The notes: generated by a model not told the origin, from the letters alone. Positions 1 through 9,130 are shown, numbered from the stretch's first letter. The stretch is 64,000 nt of DNA from Nocardiopsis sp. JB363 (GCF_900143625.1 NZ_FRFF01000103.1:124001-188000); one strand, 5' to 3'. Numbers and translations are program-made.

Positions 1-1
1 G

Positions 2-631
2 GGAAACGACTCCGACGGCGAACACGGCGCGATCATCGGTTCCTACGAGGACACCGGAGAGGTCGGCCGCCTGGCCTTGGCCGCGCTGCCTCGGCTGGCG
101 GTGCTGCCCGCCGGTTCGGTCGACCCGATGGTCGTCTCCCTCCTCACCAGGGAGATCACCACCGCGCGGGTGGCCCAGAGCGCGCTCAACGATCGCCTCC
201 TCGACTGCCTGCTGGTCATGGCGGTCCGCGCCTGGTTGGAGTCGCACCCGGACACCGCCCCGAACTGGCTCAGCGGTCGACGGGACACGGTCGCCGCCCG
301 GGCCCTGGACCTGCTGCACGAACGCCCCGCCCGCCCGTGGACCCTGGACACCCTGGCCGGGGAGTGCGCTGTCTCCCGCGCCACGCTGGCGGACCGCTTC
401 GCGCGGGCGGTGGGTGACCCGCCCATGTCCTACCTACGGACCTGGCGGCTGTCCCTGGCCTGCGACCTGCTGGTCGCCGAACCCGATCTCGGCCTGGAGG
501 CGCTGGCCGCCCGGGTGGGGTACGGGAGCGGGTTCGCGTTCAGCGCCGCCTTCAAGAAGCACGTCGGTACGAGCCCGTCGGCCTATCGCAGGTCCAAGAC
601 CTCCGGCGCCCGGACGGTGGGAGCCCCGTAG
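2..631 (+). CDS. AraC-family transcriptional regulator (5' truncated by window)
   Basis: The frame is open from the first base, so the gene starts upstream of the window. The visible 209 residues hold the end of an N-terminal effector-binding (cupin-like) domain, then a C-terminal AraC/XylS DNA-binding domain with two helix-turn-helix units. The second unit carries the typical GYGSGFAFSAAFKK and G-SPSAYRR signatures. A TTG at 77 is only an internal codon. The gene ends 48 bp before the methyltransferase start, so the two may be co-transcribed. The target is unknown. Family assignment is firm; the effector domain is incomplete here. Confidence 0.9.
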   Translation, partial: GNDSDGEHGAIIGSYEDTGEVGRLALAALPRLAVLPAGSVDPMVVSLLTREITTARVAQSALNDRLLDCLLVMAVRAWLESHPDTAPNWLSGRRDTVAARALDLLHERPARPWTLDTLAGECAVSRATLADRFARAVGDPPMSYLRTWRLSLACDLLVAEPDLGLEALAARVGYGSGFAFSAAFKKHVGTSPSAYRRSKTSGARTVGAP

Positions 632-679
632 GATGTGGCCCCGCCGCGACCCGCACCGCCCCCACCGGAAGGGAACCCG

Positions 680-1465
680 TTGAGCGACCGCACCCAGGCC
701 TTCACCGGACTCACCGAGAACTACCGGGCCCACCGGCCGGACTACCCCTCGGAGACGCTGGACGTCCTGCGGGGCCATGTGTTCGACGGTGTCGCCGAGC
801 CCCGGTTGCTGCTCGACGTCGGTTCCGGCACCGGAATCTCCACCCGCGCCCTGCGCGTGCTCTTCGGCGACGGCCCCAGGGTGGTGGGGGTCGAGCCCGG
901 ACGCGACATGCGCGCCACCGCCACGGCCGAAGGCGGCGGGGTCGAATACGTGGACGCCCGTGCCGAGGCGCTCCCCTTCGAGGACGCCTCCACCGCGCTG
1001 GTCCTCACCGCCCAGGCCGTCCACTGGTTCGACCGCCCCGCCTTCTTCGCCGAGGCGGTCCGACTCCTGGAACCGGGCGGGACCCTGGCGGTGCTCAGTA
1101 ACGACCGTGTTCTGGACAGCGCGTTCGCCGACGATCACGAGTCCCTGCTGGAGCGGCACAGCCCCGGATACGACCGCCACTACCGTTCCTACGACCTGGT
1201 CGAAGAGTCGTCGGCCGCCGAGGGGCTGACCGGAGCCACCGAACACACCTTCGGCTGGACCCGTGAACTCACCCCCGACGGCTACCTCGGCATGGCCATG
1301 TCCTCCAGCAGGATGGCGGCCGCGGCCCGGGAGATCGGAGGGGACCGTCTGCGCACCGAACTGCGCGCCATCGCCGACCACCACTTCCCCGACGGGCGGG
1401 TCCTCATCCCCTACACCACCAGGTTGGTCCTGGCCCGCCGCGTCCGAGCCCACCGGGCCGGGTAG
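680..1465 (+). CDS. Class I SAM-dependent methyltransferase
   Basis: A 261-residue soluble protein with the class I methyltransferase fold. Motif I (LLDVGSGTG) lies near residue 43, followed by the VVGVEPG acidic-loop strand, a central LVLTAQAVHWF and the LEPGGTLAVL strand. It belongs to the small-molecule methyltransferase_11 type; the substrate cannot be told. The reading frame extends upstream to a possible start at 635, but the TTG at 680 follows a GGAAGGGA ribosome site and removes a proline-rich non-conserved leader, so I prefer it. It follows an AraC regulator on the same strand. Confidence 0.85.
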   Translation: MSDRTQAFTGLTENYRAHRPDYPSETLDVLRGHVFDGVAEPRLLLDVGSGTGISTRALRVLFGDGPRVVGVEPGRDMRATATAEGGGVEYVDARAEALPFEDASTALVLTAQAVHWFDRPAFFAEAVRLLEPGGTLAVLSNDRVLDSAFADDHESLLERHSPGYDRHYRSYDLVEESSAAEGLTGATEHTFGWTRELTPDGYLGMAMSSSRMAAAAREIGGDRLRTELRAIADHHFPDGRVLIPYTTRLVLARRVRAHRAG

Positions 1466-1485
1466 GTGCGGGGAAGGGAGGAAAC

Positions 1486-1638
1486 GTGGAACTCGGGACA
1501 CTGGGCTACCTGCTCGTCGCCGCCGCCATCCTGACCTGGGGATACGTCCTCTACCGTCTGGTTCGCCGCCAGGTGCGCCGGGAGAACGATCCCGACGATC
1601 CCGGTTTCGGCCCCGGTGGCCCTCTGCGCGATCTCTGA
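1486..1638 (+). CDS. Small single-pass membrane protein (50 aa)
   Basis: A short GTG-started ORF with a strong ribosome site (GGGAAGGGAGG, five bases before the start). It encodes an N-terminal hydrophobic helix (about residues 4-25), a basic stretch (RRQVRR) and an acidic, proline/glycine-rich cytoplasmic tail ending in RDL. It lies 20 bp after the methyltransferase and is probably in the same transcript. It resembles no family I can name. The ribosome site, membrane-helix pattern and positive-inside arrangement argue that it is real. Confidence 0.6.
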   Translation: MELGTLGYLLVAAAILTWGYVLYRLVRRQVRRENDPDDPGFGPGGPLRDL

Positions 1639-1752
1639 GGTTTTGCGTGAAAAGTCCCCCTCGCTGACGTTGACCAAAGACGCCTTGGGAAAGGCTCCGG
1701 GCCAAGGCCCGGCACCTCGGGCCGGGAACCGACGACGAGGGAACACACACCC

Positions 1753-2235
1753 ATGGCGCAGCTGATCGTACTGGGGGTGGCCGACCGCGACACCGCGGAG
1801 AAGGCACTCGACATCGCCTCCGACCTGGTAAAACAGGAACTCCTCCGCCTGGAGGACGCGGCCTACGCCTACAAGGACGACAAGGGGCGCCCCCGCATCC
1901 ACCAGACCGTCGACCTGACCGGGTACGGCGCGGCCGGCGGCGCCCTGTGGGGCACCCTCATCGGCATGCTCTTCCTCAACCCGCTCCTGGGCCTGGCCGT
2001 GGGCGCCGGCACGGGCGCGATCGCGGGCCGGCTCAGCGATGTGGGCATCGACGACGACGTGATCAAGCAGATCGGCTCCGAACTCCAACAGGACCGCGCC
2101 GCGGTGTTCCTGCTCGCCGACGACGCCACCATCGACCGGGTCGTCGACGCGTTCAAGCCGCTGCGCCCCACCGTCATCCAGACCAACCTGTCCAAGGACA
2201 ACGAACGGGAACTCGTCGAGGCGCTCCGCTCCTGA
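1753..2235 (+). CDS. DUF1269 family membrane-associated protein
   Basis: 160 residues of the DUF1269 type: an N-terminal ferredoxin-like half beginning LIVLGVADRDTAEKAL, a central glycine/alanine-rich hairpin (about residues 58-95, GAAGGALWGTLIG then AVGAGTGAIAG) that would insert in the membrane, and a C-terminal half with LLADDATIDRVVDAF. Function is unknown; family members are often stress-induced. The ATG is at 1753, about 110 bp after the previous gene, so it may have its own promoter. Family call confident, role not. Confidence 0.85.
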   Translation: MAQLIVLGVADRDTAEKALDIASDLVKQELLRLEDAAYAYKDDKGRPRIHQTVDLTGYGAAGGALWGTLIGMLFLNPLLGLAVGAGTGAIAGRLSDVGIDDDVIKQIGSELQQDRAAVFLLADDATIDRVVDAFKPLRPTVIQTNLSKDNERELVEALRS

Positions 2236-2326
2236 CGGTCCCGGGTCCCGAGGGCCCCGAGAGCCCTCCCACGCCGCCGACGCGGGCCGCCCGCGCCGGC
2301 GGCCGTCGGTAGACGAGGAGACAGTG

Positions 2327-4132
2327 ATGACCGGGAACGGACACGAGGGCGAGGCGATCGAAGATGACTTCGCCGACGCCGACCGTGGACTCATCGCCAG
2401 ACTGGAACCGGGACAGATCAGGAACGAGCAGGGGCGGGTGGTGTGGGACATCGACGCCTACGCCTTCCTCGACCAGGACTGCCCCGACACCGCCCACCCC
2501 GGCCTGTGGCGCCAGTCCCGCCTGTGCGCCAAACAGGGGTTGTACGAGGTCACCGAAGGGATCTACCAGGTTCGAGGCCTGGACCTGTCCAACATGACAC
2601 TGGTGGAGGGGGACCAAGGCGTCCTGGTCATCGACCCCCTGATCTCCGCCGAGACGGCCAGGGCCGCACTGGAGCTGTACCGTTCCGAACGCGGAGACCG
2701 GCCGGTCAGCGGTGTCCTCTACTCCCACTCCCACGTCGACCACTTCGGCGGGGTCGGCGGTGTGACCGACGGCAACGTGCCCATCCTCGCCCCGAAGGGG
2801 TTCCTGGAGAACGCCGCCTCGGAGAACGTCTACACCGGCCCCGCGATGGCCCGCCGAGGGTTGTTCCACACCGGGGCCTACCTGACGCCCGGCCCCCGGG
2901 GGCAGATCGGGGTGGGGCTGGGACAGGCGAGCTCCACCGGCACCATCACCCTCATCGCGCCCAACCGGAACATCACCCGCACCGGGCAGGAGGAGGTCGT
3001 CGACGGGGTGCGCATCGTCTTCCAGATGACCCCCGGAACCGAAGCGCCCGCGGAGATGAACTTCTACTTCCCCGAACACCGGGCGCTGTGTATGGCGGAG
3101 AACGCCACCCACAACCTGCACAACCTCATCACCCTGCGCGGGGCTCCGGTCCGGGACGCGCGTGCCTGGGCGCGGTACCTGGACGAGGCCGTGGATCTGT
3201 TCGCGCACGAGTCCGACGTCCTGTTCGCCTCCCACCACTGGCCCACCTGGGACACCGATCGGATCATCACCTTCCTGTGCGAACAACGCGACCTCTACGC
3301 CTACCTGCACGACCAGACGATCCGGATGATGAATCTGGGGCTGGTGGGCTCGGAGATCGCCGAGCGGATCCAGATGCCACCCGCACTGGAGCGGGCCTGG
3401 CACACCCGTGGCTACTACGGGTCGGTGAGCCACAACGTCAAGGCGATCTACCAGCGGTACATGGGCTGGTTCGACGGCAACCCCGGGCACCTGTGGGAAC
3501 ACCCCCCGGAGGAGGCCGCCCGGCGGTACGTGGAATGTATGGGCGGCATCGACGAGGTGGTCCGCAAGGCCGACGCGTACCGGGCGGACGGCGACCTCAG
3601 GTTCGCCGCCACCCTGCTCGACCACGCGGTGTTCGCCGACCCCGAGCACGACAGGGCACGCACCGCCCTGGCCGAGGTCTACGAAGGACTGGGGTTCGGT
3701 TCGGAGAGCGGCACCTGGCGCAACTTCTATCTCCAGGGCGCGGCCGAACTGCGCCGCGGCAAGCCGGAGACGGCCATGGAGACGAGCACGGGGGTGTCCT
3801 CGGCGCTGTCGGTGGAGCAGCTCTTCACCTCCTTGGGGATCCGGGTCGACGGCCCCAAGGCGTGGGAGGAGCACTTCGTCATCGACTGGGTGTTCACCGA
3901 CCTGGACACCACCCACCGGACCACTCTCTCCAACGGGGCGTTCACCATCAGGGAGAAGCCGCGTTGGGGAGAGCCGGACCTGACCGTCACCCTGAACAAG
4001 TTCCGGCTGCTGCGCTTGCTTGCGGGCAAGGGCGTGGAGGGCATGGAGTTCGCGGGCGACGAGACGCTGGTGGACAGGTTGATGGGTCTACTGGAACGAC
4101 CCGACCCGCTCTTCGCCATCGTCACGCCCTGA
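2327..4132 (+). CDS. Alkyl sulfatase, SdsA1-type metallo-beta-lactamase fold
   Basis: 601 residues, the usual length for SdsA/BDS1-type alkylsulfatases, which hydrolyse primary alkyl sulfates such as dodecyl sulfate. The zinc motif HSHVDHFGG lies near residues 134-142. Further metal-binding stretches are visible around AENATHNLHN and FASHHWP. The middle carries the alkylsulfatase dimerisation helices and the last ~130 residues an SCP2-like domain that binds the alkyl chain. No signal peptide is seen, although the Pseudomonas enzyme is secreted. GTG (2324) and ATG (2327) are adjacent; GAGGAG is better spaced for the ATG. It is tail to tail with a TetR gene, four bases away. Confidence 0.9.
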   Translation: MTGNGHEGEAIEDDFADADRGLIARLEPGQIRNEQGRVVWDIDAYAFLDQDCPDTAHPGLWRQSRLCAKQGLYEVTEGIYQVRGLDLSNMTLVEGDQGVLVIDPLISAETARAALELYRSERGDRPVSGVLYSHSHVDHFGGVGGVTDGNVPILAPKGFLENAASENVYTGPAMARRGLFHTGAYLTPGPRGQIGVGLGQASSTGTITLIAPNRNITRTGQEEVVDGVRIVFQMTPGTEAPAEMNFYFPEHRALCMAENATHNLHNLITLRGAPVRDARAWARYLDEAVDLFAHESDVLFASHHWPTWDTDRIITFLCEQRDLYAYLHDQTIRMMNLGLVGSEIAERIQMPPALERAWHTRGYYGSVSHNVKAIYQRYMGWFDGNPGHLWEHPPEEAARRYVECMGGIDEVVRKADAYRADGDLRFAATLLDHAVFADPEHDRARTALAEVYEGLGFGSESGTWRNFYLQGAAELRRGKPETAMETSTGVSSALSVEQLFTSLGIRVDGPKAWEEHFVIDWVFTDLDTTHRTTLSNGAFTIREKPRWGEPDLTVTLNKFRLLRLLAGKGVEGMEFAGDETLVDRLMGLLERPDPLFAIVTP

Positions 4133-4135
4133 AGC

Positions 4136-4795
4136 TCACGCCGTGGAGTTCGTGGCCTGGGCGGCGATGCCGTCCAGGATCATCTCCAACCCGGGGAGGA
4201 CCCACTGTTCGTCGGAGATCTCGGCGTCGTCGGGGGAGGACCCCACCAGCGCGGCGACCCTCGGGTAGGCGGAGAGGTCGTCGCCGCCGAGCCGCCGACG
4301 CCACGCCTCCCCGGGATCGTCGGCTTCCGACCCGCCCAGCGCGATTCGGGCGCTGCCCTGGAGGTAGTGGGTGAGGGCCATGACCGCACGCCCGCCCTGG
4401 CGCGGGGTGAGTCCCAGCGGAGCGAGTGCGTCCAGGGCCCATTCCATGGCGGCCAGCATGTGCGGGCCCGCGGGCGGCGCCAAGGTCGCGGTGGCGGTGA
4501 GCAGCCACGGGTGCGCGGTGTACATCCGCCAGTCGTGCAGGGCGAGTAGACGCATCCGCTCGCGCCAGTCCAGGCCGTCGGCGCCGGGGTAGGAGTAGCG
4601 GGCGTGGAGGGTGTCGAGCATCTCCCGGAGCAGTTCCTCCTTGTCGAAGACGTGCCGGTACAGCGACATGGTGCCCGACCCGAGCCGCCCTGCGACTCGG
4701 CGCATGGACACCGCGTCCAGCCCCTCAGCGTCGGCGATCCCGATCGCGGCCTCGACGATGCGTTCCCTGCTCAGCGCCTTTCCGGCCACACCCAC
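4136..4795 (-). CDS. TetR/AcrR family transcriptional regulator
   Basis: About 219 residues with a standard TetR N-terminal domain (RERIVEAAIGIADAEG, then the HTH near VSMRRVAGRLGSGTMSLYRHV, residues ~10-52) and a C-terminal ligand domain of the TetR_C_1 type. Two GTG starts are possible (4795 and 4789), both after a run of seven Gs. The gene converges on the alkylsulfatase with a three-base gap, so it is not an obvious divergent regulator of it. It is followed upstream on the same strand by a GNAT gene, 27 bp away. Target unknown. Confidence 0.88.
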   Translation of the reverse strand: MGVAGKALSRERIVEAAIGIADAEGLDAVSMRRVAGRLGSGTMSLYRHVFDKEELLREMLDTLHARYSYPGADGLDWRERMRLLALHDWRMYTAHPWLLTATATLAPPAGPHMLAAMEWALDALAPLGLTPRQGGRAVMALTHYLQGSARIALGGSEADDPGEAWRRRLGGDDLSAYPRVAALVGSSPDDAEISDEQWVLPGLEMILDGIAAQATNSTA

Positions 4796-4822
4796 CCCCC
4801 CGGTCGATCTCGTGCGGTCATG

Positions 4823-5281
4823 CTAGCCCTCGCCGGCGAGCGGCTTCTTGAAGCCGACGTGGGAGGCCTCGTATCCCAGACGTTCGTAGAAACGGCGGGC
4901 GTCCTCGCGGGTGGCGTCGGAGGTCAGTTGGAGCAGGACGCAGCCGCGCTCCCTCGCCTCGCGTTCGGCCCACTCCAGTAGCTCGGTGCCCAGGCCACCT
5001 CCGCGCTCGTCGGCGTGCACCCGCACACTCTCCACCTGGGCGCGGGTGGCCGCCGTCCGGGACAGCCCCGGCAGAGTGGTCAGCTGGAGGGTGCCCACCA
5101 CCCGCCCGTCCCGGCGGGCCACCGCCAGGTACTGGTGGGGGTCGGCGTCGATGACCGCGAAGGCCTTCAGATACGGGGTGAGGTCGTCGGGCGTCTCCCG
5201 GACGGAGCCGAGGGGATCGTCGGCGAGCATGGCGACGATCGCCGGGATGTCCTCGGCACGTGCGCGTTCGATGGTCGGCAT
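4823..5281 (-). CDS. GNAT family N-acetyltransferase
   Basis: 152 residues with the GNAT fold: VVGTLQLTTLPG (strand 4), an acetyl-CoA loop in the form RGGGLGTELLEWAE (the usual R/QxxGxG/A) and a C-terminal RRFYERLGYEASHVGFKK. This is the small-molecule acetyltransferase layout; substrate not deducible. I start at the ATG at 5281, which opens the domain directly, rather than eight codons upstream. It lies upstream of, and co-directional with, the TetR gene and is divergent from the small HTH gene at 5335. Confidence 0.87.
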   Translation of the reverse strand: MPTIERARAEDIPAIVAMLADDPLGSVRETPDDLTPYLKAFAVIDADPHQYLAVARRDGRVVGTLQLTTLPGLSRTAATRAQVESVRVHADERGGGLGTELLEWAEREARERGCVLLQLTSDATREDARRFYERLGYEASHVGFKKPLAGEG

Positions 5282-5334
5282 GGGCCCCAAGGTACGCGGT
5301 GACACTCCCGGCCGGTGTCAATTACTGTTGACCC

Positions 5335-5574
5335 ATGGAGAGCACCGAACGACTGGAAGAGATCGCCGGATCCATCCGAGGTGGGAACACCCTGGAGGCG
5401 CTGGAGTCGCTCGTGGAGTTGCGCTCGGAGTCCGAACGCGTCGAGGCCGTCCTGGTGCGCCGCGCTCGCAACCAGGGGCTCACCTGGGCCCGGATCGCCG
5501 AGGCGCTCGGGGTGTCCAAACAGGCCATCCACAAGAAGTACGGCGGGCGAGGCCTGCTGGGATCTCGGAAGTAG
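5335..5574 (+). CDS. Small helix-turn-helix protein (79 aa)
   Basis: A 79-residue protein: an N-terminal helical segment rich in Glu/Ser (RLEEIAGSIRGGNTLEALE), then a homeodomain-like helix-turn-helix (WARIAEALGVSKQAIHKKYG). Such small HTH proteins are frequent in actinomycetes and most have no assigned role. The ATG at 5335 begins a clean frame. It is divergent from the GNAT gene across 53 bp and converges on the phosphatase-like gene at 5639. It could be a small regulator of either neighbour, but there is no direct evidence. Confidence 0.7.
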   Translation: MESTERLEEIAGSIRGGNTLEALESLVELRSESERVEAVLVRRARNQGLTWARIAEALGVSKQAIHKKYGGRGLLGSRK

Positions 5575-5638
5575 CCCGAACGGACCAGCGGGTACCGGTC
5601 AGGGGTTCGGTCGACTCGCTCATGGGACGACGCTACCC

Positions 5639-6631
5639 TCAGGCGCCGTCGCCCGGCAGGGTCAACCCGGTGACCAGGGCGCGGTGATCACTGCCCGGAA
5701 CGTCCATGATCTCCAGGTCGTCCACCGACACCCGATCGTCCACCAGGACGTGGTCGATGGTCGCCTTCGGCAGCGTCCCGCCCACCGGCCAGGTTCCGGT
5801 GAACCCCATCCCGAGCCGGTCGGCGGCGTCGGCGTATCCCCGATCCAGGAGGCCGCGCATCTCCGCGTGGTCGAGGGTGGCGTTGAAGTCGCCGGACAGG
5901 ATCCGGACGGTGTCGTCGGAGGCCGGGGGGAGGGCCCGGAGCCCGTCCCGCCAGAGCGTCATCGTGTCGGACCCCTGTGGCGGCATGGGGTGGACCGACA
6001 CCACCTCCAACGGACGGGAGGTCTCGGGAACCTCCAGGGCGGCGTGCGGCATGCCCAGAGACCCGAGGTCCTGCCCGGGCTCGCCCAGGTCGGTGAGCGG
6101 ATACACCGAGTGCACGCTGCCGCCGCCCGCGCCGGGAGCGGAGCGGTCCACCGTATGCGGCAGCAGGTCACCCAGTCCGGCCTCGTTCAGCCCCGCGCTC
6201 AGTTCGGGGGTGGCCTCCTGGAGGGTGAGCAGTTCGACCTCGTGTTCGCGCACCAGGTCGACGATGTGCTCCGGAGATACCTCGCCGAAGTACACGTTCA
6301 GGGTGAGCAGTCGCAGCGTGGGGCCCTCCGGAGTCATCACGCCGTCCTCGAAGGCACGCGGCAGCACGGCCGTGGCCAGCAGGACCCCGGCGATCAGGAC
6401 GGCCGCCGCCGACCACCACCGACGCAACAGCAGCGCGGCCACCAGGGCGACCGGGGACGCCGACAACACCAGTGGCGCGTAGGCGAGCAACGGCACCAAC
6501 GGGAAGCCGCGCTCCAGCCCCAAGGCCCTGGTCAGGGCGTACATGACGAACCCAGCCGCGACCAGAGCGACCAGGACGGTCACCCACGTTCGACGGCCGG
6601 GGGCGACCGGACTGCTTTGCGACTGTTCCAC
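5639..6631 (-). CDS. Membrane-anchored endonuclease/exonuclease/phosphatase (EEP) family protein
   Basis: 330 residues. The N-terminal ~95 contain three hydrophobic segments (VTVLVALVAAGFVMYAL, a middle helix and VLIAGVLLATAVL) anchoring the protein. The C-terminal part is an EEP (DNase I-like) domain with LRLLTLNVYFG, LLTLQEATPEL, VVSVHPMPP, SGDFNATLDHAEMR and the terminal GSDHRALVTGL. These supply the expected catalytic and metal residues (Asn, Glu, His, Asp, Asn, Asp-His). Members include extracytoplasmic phosphodiesterases; the substrate here is unknown. GTG start preceded by GAGGAAC. Confidence 0.87.
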   Translation of the reverse strand: MEQSQSSPVAPGRRTWVTVLVALVAAGFVMYALTRALGLERGFPLVPLLAYAPLVLSASPVALVAALLLRRWWSAAAVLIAGVLLATAVLPRAFEDGVMTPEGPTLRLLTLNVYFGEVSPEHIVDLVREHEVELLTLQEATPELSAGLNEAGLGDLLPHTVDRSAPGAGGGSVHSVYPLTDLGEPGQDLGSLGMPHAALEVPETSRPLEVVSVHPMPPQGSDTMTLWRDGLRALPPASDDTVRILSGDFNATLDHAEMRGLLDRGYADAADRLGMGFTGTWPVGGTLPKATIDHVLVDDRVSVDDLEIMDVPGSDHRALVTGLTLPGDGA

Positions 6632-6795
6632 GTCACGTTCCTCAGCTCATGGGGGCACCGACACGGGATGGGACGCGTTCCGCGCCGACCACGTTCGCAC
6701 CACCTAGGGTCTGAGAGAACAGCCCTGTCCTCTTCACGTTCCACGTCGCGTGCCCGAGTCGCGCGACACCACCACCTCGCAGCAAGGGGAGAAAC

Positions 6796-7803
6796 ATGCC
6801 CGTCTCCAAGGAAGTCCATCTCGTCGCCCGGCCCGTGGGCGAGCCGAAGCCGGAGGACTTCGCCGTCGTCGAGACCACCGTCGACGCGCCCGGCCCCGGT
6901 CAGATCCAGGTCCGCAACGACTGGATCTCGGTCGACCCCTACATGCGGGGTCGCATGAACGACGTCAAGTCCTACGTCCCGCCGTTCCGGCTCGGCGAGG
7001 TCATGGAAGGCGGCGCGGTCGGCACCGTCGTGGCCTCCGAGAACGCCGACGTGCCCGTCGGCGCGAGCGTCCTGCACTTCCAGGGCTGGCGCCAGTACGC
7101 GCTCATGGACGGCGCTCGCGCCAAGGTGGTCGACACCGAGGCCGCGCCCGCCCAGGCCTACCTGAGCGCGCTCGGCATGGTCGGTCTCACCGCCTACGCG
7201 GGTCTGACCGCCATCGCCGAACTCAAGGAGGGCGACGTCGTGTTCGTCTCCGGTGCGGCGGGCGCGGTCGGCAGCCTCGCCGGGCAGATCGCCAAGCAAC
7301 TGGGCGCGGCCAAGGTCATCGGCTCCGCCGGCGGCCCCGAGAAGAAGCGTCGTCTGCTGGAGGAGTTCGGCTTCGACGCCGCCATCGACTACCGCGAGGG
7401 CGATCTGGAAGGGCAGCTCGCCGAGGCCGCCCCGGAGGGCATCGACGTCTACTTCGACAACGTCGGCGGCGACCACCTGCGCGCCGCCATCCAGGGGATG
7501 CGCGTCCACGGCCGCGCCGCCCTCTGCGGGGCCATCTCCAGCTACAACGCCTCCGAACCGGTCCCGGGCCCCGACAACCTCGGCCTGCTCGTCGGAAAGC
7601 GCGTCAAGCTCCAGGGCTTCCTCGTCGGTGACCACGGTGACCTGGCCCCCGAGTACTACGAGCGCGCCGCCCAGTGGCTCGCGGAGGGGAAGCTGCACAG
7701 CAAGGTGACGGTGGTCGAGGGGATCGACAACGCGGTCGACGCCTTCCTCGGCATGATGCGCGGCGCCAACACCGGCAAGATGCTGGTGCGTCTGCCGGCC
7801 TGA
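6796..7803 (+). CDS. NADP-dependent oxidoreductase, MDR superfamily (PTGR/CurA type)
   Basis: 335 residues of the zinc-free medium-chain dehydrogenase family related to leukotriene-B4 12-hydroxydehydrogenase and CurA, which reduce activated C=C bonds with NADPH. Visible are the N-terminal GroES-like part (ISVDPYMRGRMNDVKSY), the substrate-loop LGMVGLTAYAGL, the nucleotide-binding VFVSGAAGAVGSLAGQIAK and the signature VYFDNVGGDHL. The start has a clear ribosome site (AGGGGAGAAAC). A 16-bp hairpin follows 14 bp after the stop, indicating a monocistronic unit. Confidence 0.92.
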   Translation: MPVSKEVHLVARPVGEPKPEDFAVVETTVDAPGPGQIQVRNDWISVDPYMRGRMNDVKSYVPPFRLGEVMEGGAVGTVVASENADVPVGASVLHFQGWRQYALMDGARAKVVDTEAAPAQAYLSALGMVGLTAYAGLTAIAELKEGDVVFVSGAAGAVGSLAGQIAKQLGAAKVIGSAGGPEKKRRLLEEFGFDAAIDYREGDLEGQLAEAAPEGIDVYFDNVGGDHLRAAIQGMRVHGRAALCGAISSYNASEPVPGPDNLGLLVGKRVKLQGFLVGDHGDLAPEYYERAAQWLAEGKLHSKVTVVEGIDNAVDAFLGMMRGANTGKMLVRLPA

Positions 7804-7817
7804 CCTCGCTTCCCGAA

Positions 7818-7859
7818 CGAGAGCCACCGGCCCGCCCGGGCATGGGCCGGTGGCTCTCG
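7818..7859 (+). terminator. Hairpin terminator after the MDR oxidoreductase
   Basis: A perfect 16-bp inverted repeat (left arm 7818-7833, right arm 7844-7859) closes a 10-nt loop, just after the oxidoreductase stop. There is no T-tract, which is normal for this type of genome. Confidence 0.75.
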
Positions 7860-8226
7860 AACGGCGGCTCGCGTGTGTGCGAAGTCACCGTGGTCACCGC
7901 TGTCGATCCGTCGTTCATCCGATGATCGGGAAAGCCCGTCATGCTGCGAATTCCGGTGCGGGTCGGTCCGGACCGAAAGTAAACGTCCAGGGGGCTTCAT
8001 GACCGTTTCCGGTCGGGACCATCGACCCCCGTACCAGGGCGAACACGCCCACCAGTGGACACTTCGGCGAGGGTAGGTACCTGTTCGACGCGGCTGCCGG
8101 GCGACACCTTTTCGGGGGTACCGCTCCTGAAGTGGCAAGGGGTCCGACAGAGGCGTACAGTCCTTTCTTGGTGCGCCGGGAAGTCAGGACGGCGAACACC
8201 TCAGCTCTCTACGCGAAACCAGATCC
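7860..8226. other. Intergenic region without a recognisable gene
   Basis: Between the terminator of the oxidoreductase and the hydrolase start I see no coding frame with a ribosome site. The stretch presumably holds the hydrolase promoter, but no convincing -35/-10 pair stands out. Confidence 0.5.
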
Positions 8227-9114
8227 ATGACCGTCGTCCCCCTTCGCGCCGCGCGTGTCTACCGCTCCGAGAACGCCGAGCGGTCCGTGCACGCCTGGTG
8301 CCACAAGGCCCTGAGCCAGTGGCCCGAACTCGGACCCCTTCCACCTGTGGAGACCCGCCTGGGTCCCACACAGGCCTTCCGTGGTCTGGGTGGAGCCGGA
8401 ACCCCGGTTCTGGTCCTGTCGGGCATCAACTTCAACGCCGCCACCACGGTTCCCGCCGCCCGCAGGCTCGCCGCGGACCGGCCGGTGCTGTTGGTCGACC
8501 CTCCGGGGCAACCGGGCCTGAGCTGTAACAGGCGCAACGCCGGTTCCCGGATGGAGGCCTACGGTGAGTGGCTCAACGAGCTCCTGCCGCAGATCACCGA
8601 CCGTCCGGTCGTGCTCCTGGGACACTCCCGGGGCGCCGCGATCGCGCTGTCCTCGACCCCGAACCCACTGGTCGCCGGACTGATGCTGCTCAACCCCGCC
8701 GGGTTGACCGCCGCCGGGGTCAGCTCGGAGTCGATGCGCGCCACCCTGCCGTGGATGCTCAATCCCAACGAGCAGACCAGCACCCGACTGATCGAGTTCC
8801 TCAGAGGACCGTCCAAGGACACCGGCTGTGAGGAACACCGTTCCGAGGCGGAGTGGCTGACGCTGGTGTCCCGCCACTGCCGCACCAACTCCATGCCGAC
8901 GCCCCTGTACGGGGAGTCCTTCAGGTCCTGGGCCGGAACCCCGGTCACCGTGGCCACCGGGTCGCATGACCCGTTCTTCTCACCCGCACGGCTGCACGGA
9001 CCGGCCCGCCGTTTCCTCCACACCCAGGTGCGCACCATCGAGGGCGCCGGCCACCTGTCCCTCTACGAGCAGCCAGAGAAGGTCGCCGAACTGCTCCGTG
9101 AGTTCGACGCCTGA
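8227..9114 (+). CDS. Alpha/beta hydrolase
   Basis: 295 residues with an alpha/beta-hydrolase core: the strand TPVLVLSGINFN, the aspartate-bearing VLLVDPPGQPG, the nucleophile elbow LLGHSRGAA (Ser near residue 138), the acid strand VTVATGSHDPFF and the catalytic histidine in GAGHLSLYEQP. There is no signal peptide and the substrate is unknown. No Shine-Dalgarno precedes the ATG, so translation may be leaderless or the start slightly different. It converges on the HAD gene through a shared 10-bp hairpin. Confidence 0.85.
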   Translation: MTVVPLRAARVYRSENAERSVHAWCHKALSQWPELGPLPPVETRLGPTQAFRGLGGAGTPVLVLSGINFNAATTVPAARRLAADRPVLLVDPPGQPGLSCNRRNAGSRMEAYGEWLNELLPQITDRPVVLLGHSRGAAIALSSTPNPLVAGLMLLNPAGLTAAGVSSESMRATLPWMLNPNEQTSTRLIEFLRGPSKDTGCEEHRSEAEWLTLVSRHCRTNSMPTPLYGESFRSWAGTPVTVATGSHDPFFSPARLHGPARRFLHTQVRTIEGAGHLSLYEQPEKVAELLREFDA

Positions 9115-9130
9115 AACCGACCGCCGACCC

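Noticed and set aside
2174..3916. Large minus-strand open frame opposite the alkylsulfatase
   Set aside because: It is a GC-driven antisense shadow, without a recognisable domain; the plus strand shows a well-conserved enzyme.
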